In this document: piece after piece, positions 8,681 to 16,543 of the stretch
How the letters are laid out: every line of letters starts with the position of its first letter
How positions within the stretch are numbered: position 1 is the stretch's first letter
Assembly: GCA_028290545.1 (NCBI GenBank)
Contig: JAQGJP010000016.1
Span: 1-64,000 of the forward strand
Direction: 5' to 3'
From: Rhizobium sp.
GTDB lineage: Bacteria; Pseudomonadota; Alphaproteobacteria; Rhizobiales; Rhizobiaceae
DNA length: 64,000 nt
Notes under the pieces: model-generated
Told to the model about the DNA's origin: nothing
The model's input: only the letters and a program-made list of their open reading frames with translations
Databases searched by the model: none
Made by a program: the position numbers and the translations under genes

Positions 8681-8690
8681 GGAGGGGCTG

Positions 8691-10058
8691 ATGGCAGCAA
8701 CGGACCAAAGCTTTCGTGGCGTCATCGACCGGCTGGAATCTGCGGGTGATCTGCATCGCGTCGAGCGAAGCGTCGATCCCGGCTTCGAACTCGGCGCCGT
8801 CCTCGCTTTGAGAGACAGGGAGCAGCCGCAGCTTTTCACGGCCGTGAAGGGCCACGACATGCCCGTCATCGGCAACATCATGAATTCCCGAGCGCGCGTC
8901 GCGCGGCTGCTGGGCGTGGAGAAGCCACGCCTGCACGTGGTGATCCTCGAAGCCCTGGGCAAGCCGATCCAGCCCGTCCTCGTGGAAGCGGCGCCGGTGC
9001 AGGAGGTGGTGCATGAGAAGGACATCGATCTCGGCCGCATCCTCCCCGTGCCAACCTGGTTCGAACATGAAGGCGGCCCGTATATCACCGCTGGCGTCAT
9101 CGTCGCCAAGGACCCCGAGACGGGCCGCAGGAACGTCTCGATCGCCCGGCTGCGGCTCGAAGGCGGCGGTCGCGTCATGGTCGGAATCGCCAAGAACCAT
9201 CATCTCAACCTGCTGGCCGAGAAGGCGCGCCAGCGCGGGCAGAAGCTGCCCATCGCGGTCGCGATCGGCAATCATCCTGCTGTCCTGCTCGGCTCCCAGA
9301 TGTATCTCGGATTGGGCGAGGATGAATATGACATTGTCGGCGGGCTGCTCGGCGAGCCGCTCGCACTCGTCCGCTGTCGCACCGTGCCTCTGGAGGTGCC
9401 GGCGGGCGCCGAGATCATCCTCGAAGGCCATATCGACAATGCCGACCTGATCGACGAGGGTGACGTATCGGAGTTTCACGGCTTCTATGTTCGCTATGGA
9501 CCCGGCACCGGCGGCGTAATCACCTGCGTCACCCATCGCCGCGATGCCACATACCAGGCGATCCTGCCCGGCTATGCCGCCGAGCACTGCCTGCTGGGTG
9601 CGCTGGCGATCGAGGCGGTGACCTGCCAGGCATTGCAGCGCGTGATCCCGTCCGTGCGCCGGGTGTTGGTCACGGACGGTGGCATGGGCCGCCTGCATGC
9701 CATCATCAGCATGCACCGGCCGCGGCTCGGTGAGGGCAAGCGCGCGGTCATCCTCGCCATGGGTCAGATCAACCTGTTCAAGCTGGTGACCGTCGTCGAG
9801 GACGACATCGATCCCGAGGATCCGACTGCGGTCGAGTGGTCGCTCGCCGCGCGCTTCCGTGGACATGAGGACATGGTGGTCCTGCCGGGCATGAAAGCCG
9901 ACCGCTGCGATCCCGTGCACGAAAACATGACCATCACCAAGATCGGCCTCGTCGCCTGCACGCGTCCCGGCGATGGCGACCGGAGCTCCCTCTCCGAATT
10001 CGCCCGTGCCCCCGAAGACATCCTGTCCTCGGTGCGCGCCCGGCTCGCGGAGTATTGA
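8691..10058 (+). CDS. UbiD-family prenylated-FMN-dependent decarboxylase
   Basis: Predicted reversible decarboxylase, 455 aa, using the prenylated flavin made by UbiX enzymes. The family acts on aromatic, heteroaromatic or alpha,beta-unsaturated carboxylic acids. The catalytic acidic motif is preserved as DEGDVSEFHGFYVRYG, equivalent to the two essential Glu residues of ferulate decarboxylase; YDIVGGLLGEPL and VVEDDIDPEDP are further family blocks. A GAGGAGGGG ribosome site precedes the ATG, 10 nt after the lyase stop. Since the upstream enzyme should make a C=C bond next to a carboxylate, its product is a chemically reasonable substrate here. Menaquinone or ubiquinone UbiD is unlikely given the context. 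Confidence 0.85.
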   Translation: MAATDQSFRGVIDRLESAGDLHRVERSVDPGFELGAVLALRDREQPQLFTAVKGHDMPVIGNIMNSRARVARLLGVEKPRLHVVILEALGKPIQPVLVEAAPVQEVVHEKDIDLGRILPVPTWFEHEGGPYITAGVIVAKDPETGRRNVSIARLRLEGGGRVMVGIAKNHHLNLLAEKARQRGQKLPIAVAIGNHPAVLLGSQMYLGLGEDEYDIVGGLLGEPLALVRCRTVPLEVPAGAEIILEGHIDNADLIDEGDVSEFHGFYVRYGPGTGGVITCVTHRRDATYQAILPGYAAEHCLLGALAIEAVTCQALQRVIPSVRRVLVTDGGMGRLHAIISMHRPRLGEGKRAVILAMGQINLFKLVTVVEDDIDPEDPTAVEWSLAARFRGHEDMVVLPGMKADRCDPVHENMTITKIGLVACTRPGDGDRSSLSEFARAPEDILSSVRARLAEY

Positions 10059-10060
10059 TC

Positions 10061-10642
10061 GTGGCCGCGCCCAAGCGCATCATCGTCGGCGTCACCGGAG
10101 CATCGGGTTTCGACTATGCGGTCCGTCTCCTCAAGATGCTGCGTGAAGTCGAGATCGAGACCCATCTCGTCGTATCGCGTTCGGCGATCACCGCCATGGC
10201 GCATGAGACAGACATGACCTTCGGCGAGATGAAGGCGCTGGCCGACCATTGTCACGACAACAGGGATATCGCAGCGCCCATCGCCAGCGGTAGCTTCCGC
10301 ACCATGGGCATGATCGTCGCTCCCTGTTCCGCCAAGAGCCTGGCCGAGATCGCTATGGGCACGGGCGGCACGCTCGTCGCACGGGCGGCCGATGTCGTGC
10401 TCAAGGAGCGGCGCCGCCTCGTCGTGCTTTTCCGCGAAACGCCGCTGCATCTCGGCCATTGCCACAACATGCTGCGGCTGACCGAGATGGGCGGCATCGT
10501 CATGCCGCCGGTCCCCGCTTTTTACCCCAGACCCAAGAGGATCGAAGATCTGGTCGCCTACACCGCGGCCCGGACGCTCGATCTCTTTGACGTTGAAATT
10601 GAGATCGAGGGTCGGTGGAATGATCACCAACCCGAGAAATAG
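10061..10642 (+). CDS. UbiX-family flavin prenyltransferase
   Basis: Small flavoprotein, 193 aa, the UbiX size, expected to attach a dimethylallyl group to FMN to form the prFMN cofactor for the neighbouring UbiD. It shows the N-terminal flavin-binding VGVTGASG motif, MIVAPCSAKSLAEIA in the middle and LVVLFRETPLHLGHCHNMLRL, all standard UbiX signatures. GTG at 10061 is preferred: GGAG lies 8 nt upstream, while the in-frame TTG at 10055 is only 2 nt from it. Co-transcribed with ubiD. It may instead be a UbiX-like decarboxylase subunit, but pairing with ubiD favours cofactor synthesis. Confidence 0.87.
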   Translation: MAAPKRIIVGVTGASGFDYAVRLLKMLREVEIETHLVVSRSAITAMAHETDMTFGEMKALADHCHDNRDIAAPIASGSFRTMGMIVAPCSAKSLAEIAMGTGGTLVARAADVVLKERRRLVVLFRETPLHLGHCHNMLRLTEMGGIVMPPVPAFYPRPKRIEDLVAYTAARTLDLFDVEIEIEGRWNDHQPEK

Positions 10643-10698
10643 CGTGTTCAGCCTGGGCGATCGATCTCTATGGAGGCGCTGGAGGATGCCTGACCGGC

Positions 10699-12681
10699 TC
10701 AGCCGCGCACCTTGCTCCGGTTGCTCAGTGCGTTGAACAGCCGGTCGGCGATGATGCCGATGAAGGCGATGGCGAGGCCGGCGATAATGCCGCGCCCGGA
10801 ATCGGCCTTCGACAGCGCGATGAACACTTCCTGGCCGAGGTCGCGGGTGCCGATCATGGCGCAGATGATGATCATGGAAAGCGCCATCAGGATCGTCTGG
10901 TTGATGCCGAGCATGATCTCGGGCAGCGCCAAGGGCAGTTGCACCCGCCAGAACATCTGCCGCCTGGTGCAGCCGGAGACCAGCCCCGCCTCGATCAGCG
11001 AGGGCGAGACCAGTCTTATGCCGTGATTGGTGTAGCGGATGGCGGGAACCACGGCGAAGGCGATCGTTGCGATCATCGCAGTGACGTCGCCGACCCGGAA
11101 CAGCATGACGACGGGGATGATGAAGCAGAAGGACGGCAGAACCTGCAATGTGTCGATCACAGGCGTGATGAAGCGCTCGAAGCGATCGTTGCGGGACGCG
11201 GCGAGCCCGATCGGCACGCCGATGAGGCAGGCGATGAAGGCCGAGATGCCGCAGAGATAGACCGTGGCCATGGTCTTTTCCCACAGCCCGGTGACGGCGC
11301 AGAAGGCGGTCAGCGTCGCAAGCGTGATCGCCAGTCGGATGCCGCCGAGCTGCAGGCCGGCAAGGCCGAGCAGGAAGACTGCGCCCAGCCAGGGGAAGTT
11401 CTCGCAGAAGGCCCTGATAGGATTGAGGATATAAAGGATCAGCGTGACGCGGAACACTTCGATCACGTCGAACAGGTTGATCGTCACCCAATTGAGGGCA
11501 GCCTTCCAGATCGGCGCGGTGCTCAGCGTCAGCGACTTTGGAAACTGAGCGAAGGCGGGGATATAGAGGCTGAGCACGGTGGTGACCACCAGCAGCGCTA
11601 TGGCGAGCGACAGATGGGGGTAGCGGCGCCAGAACGGCCTTGCAGCGGCCTCGTCCGTGTGTGCGACGGATTGGCGGGTCGCCATGGCCTGGCTGAGGCG
11701 GTCGAGAGCGATGGCGAGCGCCACGATGGCAAGACCGGCTTCCATGGCCTCGCCGACCTTGAGTGCCCGGAGTGCCAGCAGCACGTCATAGCCGAGGCCG
11801 CCGGCGCCGATCATCGAGGCGATGATGACCATGTTGAGCGCCAGCATGATCACCTGGTTGACGCCGACCATCAGTGTCGGCCGCGCGGACGGGATCATCA
11901 CGCGCCAGAGCTTCTGGCGCTTCGTGCAGCCGGCCATTTCGCTGAAATCGACGATTTCCGACGGCACGCGCGACAGACCGAGCATGGTAGCGCGCACCAT
12001 GGGCGGGGTGGCGAAGATCGCGGTGGCGATCATGGCCGAGACCGGGCTGTTGCCGAACAGCAGCAGCATCGGAATGAGATAAGCAAAGGTCGGGATCGTC
12101 TGCATCAGGTCGAGCGCCGGCGAGATCAGCACCCGGTTGAGGACCGGGCGGCGCCATGCGATGATGCCGACGATGAGGCCGGTGACGATGCAGAAGGGCA
12201 CGGCGATCGAGATCAGGCCGAGCGTCAGCATCGCGCTCGTCCATTTGCCGAACAGCGCGATATAGAGGAAGCAACCGCCGACCAGATAGCCGAGGCGGTT
12301 TCCCCCGGCGGCGCGGCCGGCGAGGAATGCGGCTGCGCAGATACCGACCCAGGAGAGACGGGGCAGTGTGATCGCCTCAAGGCCACGGCCGATCTTGAAA
12401 TTCTTGGCGAAGAGATCGAGCGCGAAATTAAGCGGCACGTTGAGGACGGTGGTGACGAAGCGTGTCAGCCAGCTGATATTGGTCTTCAGCCATACCATGA
12501 TGGCTGTGACCCAATCGGCGACCGGGATGACCAGTGCCGTCGGGTATTCTACTGCAGCGGGCAGGGCGTCGCGGAACAGGAAGAGCAGCAGCACGGCAGC
12601 CAGCGCTATGGCCCAGATGATGAGCCATGTCTGCACCGGCCGCTGTTCGGCGGAGCGGGTTTCAGAGGCGAGCAGCGCCAT
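10699..12681 (-). CDS. ProU-type ABC transporter permease with two fused permease domains
   Basis: Inner-membrane permease of a quaternary-amine/TMAO importer, 660 aa, about twice the usual ProW length. It contains two complete permease halves, each with an EAA-like loop: EMAGCTKRQKLWRVMIPSA in the N-terminal half and LVSGCTRRQMFWRVQLPLA in the C-terminal half, and at least ten hydrophobic segments. ATG at 12681 is chosen since GGGAGGGAG lies 5 nt upstream; it overlaps the end of the ATPase gene by 20 nt. Last gene of a binding-protein, ATPase, permease operon. Candidates for its substrate are TMAO (TmoW-like), glycine or proline betaine, or another trimethylammonium compound such as ergothioneine. 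Confidence 0.85.
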   Translation of the reverse strand: MALLASETRSAEQRPVQTWLIIWAIALAAVLLLFLFRDALPAAVEYPTALVIPVADWVTAIMVWLKTNISWLTRFVTTVLNVPLNFALDLFAKNFKIGRGLEAITLPRLSWVGICAAAFLAGRAAGGNRLGYLVGGCFLYIALFGKWTSAMLTLGLISIAVPFCIVTGLIVGIIAWRRPVLNRVLISPALDLMQTIPTFAYLIPMLLLFGNSPVSAMIATAIFATPPMVRATMLGLSRVPSEIVDFSEMAGCTKRQKLWRVMIPSARPTLMVGVNQVIMLALNMVIIASMIGAGGLGYDVLLALRALKVGEAMEAGLAIVALAIALDRLSQAMATRQSVAHTDEAAARPFWRRYPHLSLAIALLVVTTVLSLYIPAFAQFPKSLTLSTAPIWKAALNWVTINLFDVIEVFRVTLILYILNPIRAFCENFPWLGAVFLLGLAGLQLGGIRLAITLATLTAFCAVTGLWEKTMATVYLCGISAFIACLIGVPIGLAASRNDRFERFITPVIDTLQVLPSFCFIIPVVMLFRVGDVTAMIATIAFAVVPAIRYTNHGIRLVSPSLIEAGLVSGCTRRQMFWRVQLPLALPEIMLGINQTILMALSMIIICAMIGTRDLGQEVFIALSKADSGRGIIAGLAIAFIGIIADRLFNALSNRSKVRG

Positions 12682-13765
12682 GCGCACTCCCTCCCGCATC
12701 GACACCGGCGAGCAGGTCGATCACCGCGTTTGGCGTCACCTCACCGAGAACCTGGCCTGAATTATCGACCACCGCGAACGGCTTGCCCGACGAGACGATC
12801 GCCTGCGAGAAGCTGGCGATGCGTGCTTCAGGCGTCACCTTGCCGCCATGCTCCGACGTGCTGACCTTACGCATCAGGCGATGCGCGGACACCACCTTGG
12901 CGCGCTGCACATCGCGGGTGAATTCGGCGACGTAATCGGTCGCCGGGTGCATGACCAGTTCCTCCGGCGTGCCGATCTGGATGATCTCGCCATCCTTCAT
13001 GATCGCGACACGGTCGGCGAGGCGGATCGCCTCGTCGAAATCGTGGGTGATGAAGACGATGGTCTTGTTGAGCACGGCCTGCAGCCGCATCAATTCATCT
13101 TGCATTTCGCGCCGGATCAGCGGATCGAGCGCCGAGAACGGTTCATCGAGGAACCAGATTTCGGGCTTGGTCGCGAGGCTGCGGGCGATGCCAACGCGCT
13201 GCTGCTGGCCGCCGGAGAGTTCGCGCGGATAGAAGTGCTCGCGGCCCTGGAGGCTGACCAGTTCGATGACCTCGCGCGCCCGCTTCTCGCGCTCGGCCTT
13301 GCCCATGCCCTGGATGCTGAGCGGAAAGGCGATATTTTCAAGCACGTTGAGATGCGGCAGCAGGGCAAAATTCTGGAACACCATGCCCATGCGGTGGCGG
13401 CGCAGTTCGATCAGTTCGGCATCGGAGACCTTGAGCAGGTCCTTGCCCTCGAACTCGACCTTCCCATAGGTCGGCTCGATCAGCCGCGACATGCAGCGGA
13501 CGAGGGTCGATTTGCCGGAGCCCGAAAGCCCCATGATGATGAAGATCTCGCCCTGCCTGATCTCGAGATCGACGCGGCGGACGGCACCGACAAGGGCAGC
13601 CTGCTGCAGGTCTTCCGTGCTGGCCCGGCCATCGCGCGTTTCGATGAACTGCCGCGCACCGGCGCCGAACACTTTCCAGACATTGCGGCAGGCGAGTTTG
13701 ATGGGCTTTTGTTCGCGTGCCGCATCGAAGGGCGCGGCAAGGCTCACATCGGCAATACTGTTCAT
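12662..13765 (-). CDS. ProU-type ABC transporter ATP-binding protein (ProV/TmoV-like)
   Basis: ATPase of the betaine-type importer, 367 aa. It has the ProV-specific N-terminal helix before the nucleotide-binding fold, Walker A GLSGSGKST, signature LSGGQQQRVGIARS, Walker B IWFLDEPFSALDP, H-loop VFITHDF, and a short C-terminal part (about 290-360) that resembles a remnant CBS region. The overlap with the permease start implies translational coupling. It follows the binding-protein gene across a 77-nt gap holding a strong hairpin. Proline/glycine betaine transport is the family default; the TMAO importer TmoXWV belongs to the same family. Confidence 0.87.
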   Translation of the reverse strand: MNSIADVSLAAPFDAAREQKPIKLACRNVWKVFGAGARQFIETRDGRASTEDLQQAALVGAVRRVDLEIRQGEIFIIMGLSGSGKSTLVRCMSRLIEPTYGKVEFEGKDLLKVSDAELIELRRHRMGMVFQNFALLPHLNVLENIAFPLSIQGMGKAEREKRAREVIELVSLQGREHFYPRELSGGQQQRVGIARSLATKPEIWFLDEPFSALDPLIRREMQDELMRLQAVLNKTIVFITHDFDEAIRLADRVAIMKDGEIIQIGTPEELVMHPATDYVAEFTRDVQRAKVVSAHRLMRKVSTSEHGGKVTPEARIASFSQAIVSSGKPFAVVDNSGQVLGEVTPNAVIDLLAGVDAGGSAHGAARL

Positions 13766-13795
13766 GCAGATTCCCCGAAACTATTGCCCTGGAGG

Positions 13796-13826
13796 GCGGC
13801 TCCCTGCTTAAGGCACGGAGCCGCCG
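13796..13826 (-). terminator. Intra-operon hairpin between binding-protein and ATPase genes
   Basis: Perfect 9-bp stem (GGCGGCTCC pairing with GGAGCCGCC) around a 13-nt loop, with no T-tract. Its place just after the substrate-binding-protein stop fits a 3'-stabilising or partial-termination hairpin that lets the binding protein be made in excess. Confidence 0.5.
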
Positions 13827-13842
13827 TCATTCCGGAAAGGGC

Positions 13843-14811
13843 TTACTTGGCCCAGGCCTTCCAGGTCGCTTCGTTGGCGGCGATCCATTCGGCCGCGACA
13901 TCCTCGGGGGTCTTGCCGTCGAGGTCGATCTCGCCGCTCATCTTGTTGAGCACGTCGGTTTCGATCTTGTAGGCCTTGGCGACCTTGTAGGCGACCGGCC
14001 ACTTGTCTTTCATGCCGGCCCAGGAATATTTGAAGATCTCGCCATGCGGCTTGCCGCAATCGTATTTGGCGTCGGGGTTGGAGCCCCATTTCGGATCGGT
14101 GTAGCATTCCTTGGTATATTCGGGGAATTCGATCCATTCGCCCTTGTACTTGGCCGGCGCCCAATGCGGCGAATAGATCCACAGCATGATCGGCGCCTTG
14201 CGCTGATAGGCGGAATCGAGTTCGGCGAACATCGCCGCATCGGTGCCGGCATGGATGACCGTGAAGGGCAGGCCGAGCGCTGTGACGCGCTCGTCGTCAA
14301 AGCCTTCCCAGGTCACCGGTCCGCCGAGATAGCGGCCCTTCGGCGCGGTTTCGGCCGTCGAGAAGGCCTCGGCGCATTTGGGGTCCTTCAGCGCTTCCCA
14401 ATTGGGCAGGCCGGGGCACTTTTCCTTCATATATTCGGGAAACCACCATTCTTCCTTGGCCTTGGGGCCGAGGGGTCCGAGATTTTCGGTCTGCTTCGTC
14501 GCATCCGACGCGGCCATGGCCTCGCCGGCGGTCGTCTGCCAGAATTCCATGCCCACGGTCAGGTCGCCGTTGGTCAGGCCCGTGGTCAGGCTCGAAAGGT
14601 AATCTGCGGTCGGATATTCGACCGTGTAGCCGAGCTTTTCCAGGATGCCGCCATAAATCTTGGCGTTGAGGTTGACGCTGGTCCAGTCGAACAGCGCGAT
14701 CTTGATCGGATCGGTCGATTCAGGCTCCTGCGCCCATGCCGCTGGCGCCAGGCAGGCGGCGGCAAGCGCGATGACGCCGGCACTCAATCTAGAAAGCAAA
14801 GCACTTCTCAT
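13843..14811 (-). CDS. ProX/TmoX-like quaternary amine or TMAO substrate-binding protein
   Basis: Periplasmic binding protein of 322 aa with a Sec signal peptide (hydrophobic stretch ending AAWAQE near residue 28). Aromatic-rich segments expected in a cation-pi box are visible: FDWTSVNLN, VGMEFWQT, EEWWFPEYM and WIYSPHWAPAKY. Two Cys pairs (KCPGLPNW..DPKC and ECYTD..YDC) may form disulfides. A GGGAGAG ribosome site lies 7 nt before ATG 14811. First gene of the importer operon; a palindrome shared with the TMAO demethylase and dimethylamine monooxygenase promoters lies about 140 bp upstream. TMAO is a good substrate guess; betaine or another trimethylammonium compound is possible. Confidence 0.83.
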   Translation of the reverse strand: MRSALLSRLSAGVIALAAACLAPAAWAQEPESTDPIKIALFDWTSVNLNAKIYGGILEKLGYTVEYPTADYLSSLTTGLTNGDLTVGMEFWQTTAGEAMAASDATKQTENLGPLGPKAKEEWWFPEYMKEKCPGLPNWEALKDPKCAEAFSTAETAPKGRYLGGPVTWEGFDDERVTALGLPFTVIHAGTDAAMFAELDSAYQRKAPIMLWIYSPHWAPAKYKGEWIEFPEYTKECYTDPKWGSNPDAKYDCGKPHGEIFKYSWAGMKDKWPVAYKVAKAYKIETDVLNKMSGEIDLDGKTPEDVAAEWIAANEATWKAWAK

Positions 14812-15235
14812 ATTGAACTCTCCCGTTAAAACGCTGCATTCCCCATATTTTTGAGACGGCCAAGAAGCGCTTATGTCTGATATGGTTTGCGCGGCAGCTT
14901 GGGAGGCGCGTGTTCCGGCCTTATGAATGGCCGATTACGGCGTCTTTCGTCTGGGGAATATTAATACACTCCCAGTAAGATTTCGCAAATCGCAATTCCC
15001 GATTCCGGTCGATTTTGCCGTTGCTTGCGCCAGGTGCGTATTATTCATGCTGATCTGCTTGAGTGTAAGGCGAATTGCTTCATTGCGTGCAGTATTTGCT
15101 TTATATTTGAGCAGTTGTCATAAAATACGGGGCAGGCCGCACGTTGCAACGAAGAACGCTTTCACCTGCAATTGGCAAACCGGTTCTTTCGCGCGATACT
15201 TGGGCCAGGAGAAATGTGTTTGCGAGGAGAGCGAA
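14812..15235. other. 424-bp AT-richer intergenic region between importer operon and cupin gene
   Basis: This divergent spacer carries the promoters of the importer and of the cupin gene. Apart from the palindrome at 14951-14975 I see no gene, RNA or repeat. Base composition is clearly more AT-rich than the neighbouring coding DNA. A weak open frame on the + strand has no family features. Confidence 0.6.
14951..14975. promoter_or_regulatory. Candidate methylamine-regulon operator, site 1
   Basis: The core GGGGAATATTAAT at 14953-14965 sits inside outer arms CTGGG...CCCAG. The same 13-base core occurs at 18496-18508 before tdm, and a related GGAATATTTAT lies at 28070-28080 before dmmD. Position is about 140 bp upstream of the binding-protein start and 260 bp upstream of the cupin start. 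Function is inferred from recurrence only. Confidence 0.5.
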
Positions 15236-15598
15236 ATGCGTCCAGTCGATCCGGCGGAGCGTAAGGTTGCCAATATTTATTCAGCGGAGTTCCAGCCCTT
15301 CGTTTTCGAGGATGGCGTGACGATGGGCGACAGCGTGCTGCAACTCGACGAGCAGTTCCCGCTCGGCGTCGGATTTCACATCTACCGCATGCCCCCGGGC
15401 ATGACCTCGCGCCCGCACCGCCACAATGGCAGCGAGCAGTTCCTCATTCTCGATGGCGAATTGATCGACAATGACGGGACGGTGTTCCGGAAGGGCGACA
15501 TGGTGTGGTTCAAGGATGGGACGGAGCACAGTTCGTACACGCCGACGGGGTGTCTGCTGGCGGTGCATATTACGGAGCTTGAGACGACGGTGGAATGA
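15236..15598 (+). CDS. Small cupin-domain protein
   Basis: Single-domain cupin, 120 aa. Motif 1 reads RPHRHNGSEQFLILDGEL (metal-binding His/His/Glu pattern) and motif 2 includes GDMVWFKDGTEHSS (late His). GAGGAGA lies about 6 nt before ATG 15236, which fixes the start; the longer open frame upstream lacks a ribosome site. Small cupins of this kind are either metal-dependent enzymes on small acids or amine-linked sensors; nothing here decides. It faces the ProU-like importer and is followed by a RIME-like repeat. Confidence 0.75.
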   Translation: MRPVDPAERKVANIYSAEFQPFVFEDGVTMGDSVLQLDEQFPLGVGFHIYRMPPGMTSRPHRHNGSEQFLILDGELIDNDGTVFRKGDMVWFKDGTEHSSYTPTGCLLAVHITELETTVE

Positions 15599-15600
15599 AA

Positions 15601-15890
15601 GACCCCGCCCCGAAACCCCTCCCCACAAGGGGGAGGGGCTATCGCATATGGAGCGTGGAGGGCGCCACGCGCTCCCTCTTCTCCCCAGCGGGGAGAAGTG
15701 CCGAGCGAATGCGAGGCGATGAGGGGGGCTTCCCGGCGCAACATTTGCGCTCCGCGACCCCCTCATCCGACCCTTCGGGCCACCTTCTCCCCGCTGGGGA
15801 GAAGAGGGAGCAAGCGGCTCGCCTCGGGACATATCCATATGCGATAGCGCTCCCCCTTGTGGGGAGGGGTTTGGGGCGGGGTCCTTCTTG
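15601..15890. repeat. RIME-like rhizobial intergenic mosaic palindrome
   Basis: A roughly 290-bp nested inverted repeat. The outer arms run about 15601-15650 and 15837-15886 (CCCCGCCCC..CCCTCCCC..GGGGGAG..ATCGCATATG and its complement), with inner arms CTTCTCCCC-AGCGGGGAGAAG at about 15678-15698 and again at 15783-15805. The right half contains ACCCTTCGGGCCACC, typical of RIME1-type elements of Rhizobium and relatives. It has no coding capacity and can fold into a long hairpin. It supports the taxonomic guess and may act as a transcription barrier after the cupin gene. Confidence 0.85.
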
Positions 15891-15929
15891 AATCCGATCA
15901 ACCCGGAACCTGGATGGAGAACTTGCAGC

Positions 15930-16463
15930 ATGGCGAAGCTCGTTTTCGGAATGAATCAGTCGCTGGACGGCTATGTCGACCACATGGAATTGCCTGCGCC
16001 AAGTCCCGCGCTCTTTCGTCACTGGATAGAGCACGTGCGCGACCTGACCGGTAGTGTGTACGGTCGCCGCATGTACGAGGCCATGCGCTATTGGGACGAA
16101 GACCATCCTGAGTGGAGTGCCGAGCGACACGAGTTCGCCGCGGCGTGGCGGCGCCAACCCAAGTGGGTCGTGTCGCGTTCGTTGAAGTCGGTCGGCCCCA
16201 ACGCCACGCTTGTCGACGACGACCTCGAGACGGTGATACGCGGACTGAAGGCTGAGCTCACTGGAGAGATTTCGGTTTCCGGACCGGAGCTGGCCCGAAG
16301 CCTGACCGAGTTCGGTCTTATCGATGAGTATCGACTCTATTTCCACCCCGTCGTGCTCGGTCGCGGCAAGCCATTCTTCGCCGGTCCCCGTCCGCCGCTC
16401 CGCCTGGTCGCCAGCGACCGCGTTGACGAGGATGTAATCAGGTTGACCTACGTTCCTGCCTGA
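15930..16463 (+). CDS. Dihydrofolate reductase/RibD C-terminal-like protein
   Basis: Predicted NADPH-dependent reductase-fold protein of 177 aa, the RibD_C/YyaP type. Visible features are the N-terminal strand KLVFGMNQSLDGYVD, the dinucleotide-binding surroundings TGSVYGRRMYEAM and the terminal EYRLYFHPVVLGRGKPFF motif characteristic of this family. ATG at 15930 starts directly at the conserved strand. True substrate is unknown for this subfamily. It is followed by a strong bidirectional terminator shared with the permease gene on the other strand. Confidence 0.85.
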   Translation: MAKLVFGMNQSLDGYVDHMELPAPSPALFRHWIEHVRDLTGSVYGRRMYEAMRYWDEDHPEWSAERHEFAAAWRRQPKWVVSRSLKSVGPNATLVDDDLETVIRGLKAELTGEISVSGPELARSLTEFGLIDEYRLYFHPVVLGRGKPFFAGPRPPLRLVASDRVDEDVIRLTYVPA

Positions 16464-16498
16464 ACTCCGGCGCAGCATGAGGGTCAGTCAAAAACACA

Positions 16499-16531
16499 AA
16501 CGGCGCCGAATTTCTTCGGCGCCGTTTTTTC
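16499..16531. terminator. Bidirectional rho-independent terminator
   Basis: The 10-bp stem CGGCGCCGAA (16501-16510) pairs with TTCGGCGCCG (16515-16524) over a 4-nt loop, with six T on the + side and an A-rich run before it that serves as the T-tract on the - strand. It sits between the converging reductase-like and TMAO-permease genes. Confidence 0.93.
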
Positions 16532-16543
16532 ACGTCCGCCCAA

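Noticed and set aside
6464..9193. A 909-codon reverse-strand open frame antisense to the lyase and UbiD genes
   Set aside because: Low-complexity Arg/Ala/Asp-rich translation with no family motif; it is a mirror of the real genes on the other strand in GC-rich DNA.
9764..11491. A 575-codon reverse-strand frame across ubiX and the ProU-type permease
   Set aside because: Crosses two real genes out of frame and has no domain signature.
10939..12864. A 641-codon forward frame opposite the fused permease
   Set aside because: Composition is His/Asp/Arg-rich mirror sequence of a membrane protein; no start context or motif.
10699..14811. Firm assignment of the ProU-type importer as TmoXWV
   Set aside because: The shared promoter motif and context favour TMAO, but the sequence does not separate TMAO from betaine or ergothioneine binding, so the symbol was withheld.
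15601..15890. The palindrome as an insertion-sequence end or CRISPR
   Set aside because: No transposase, no target duplication and no regular repeat-spacer pattern; the sequence matches RIME-type elements.
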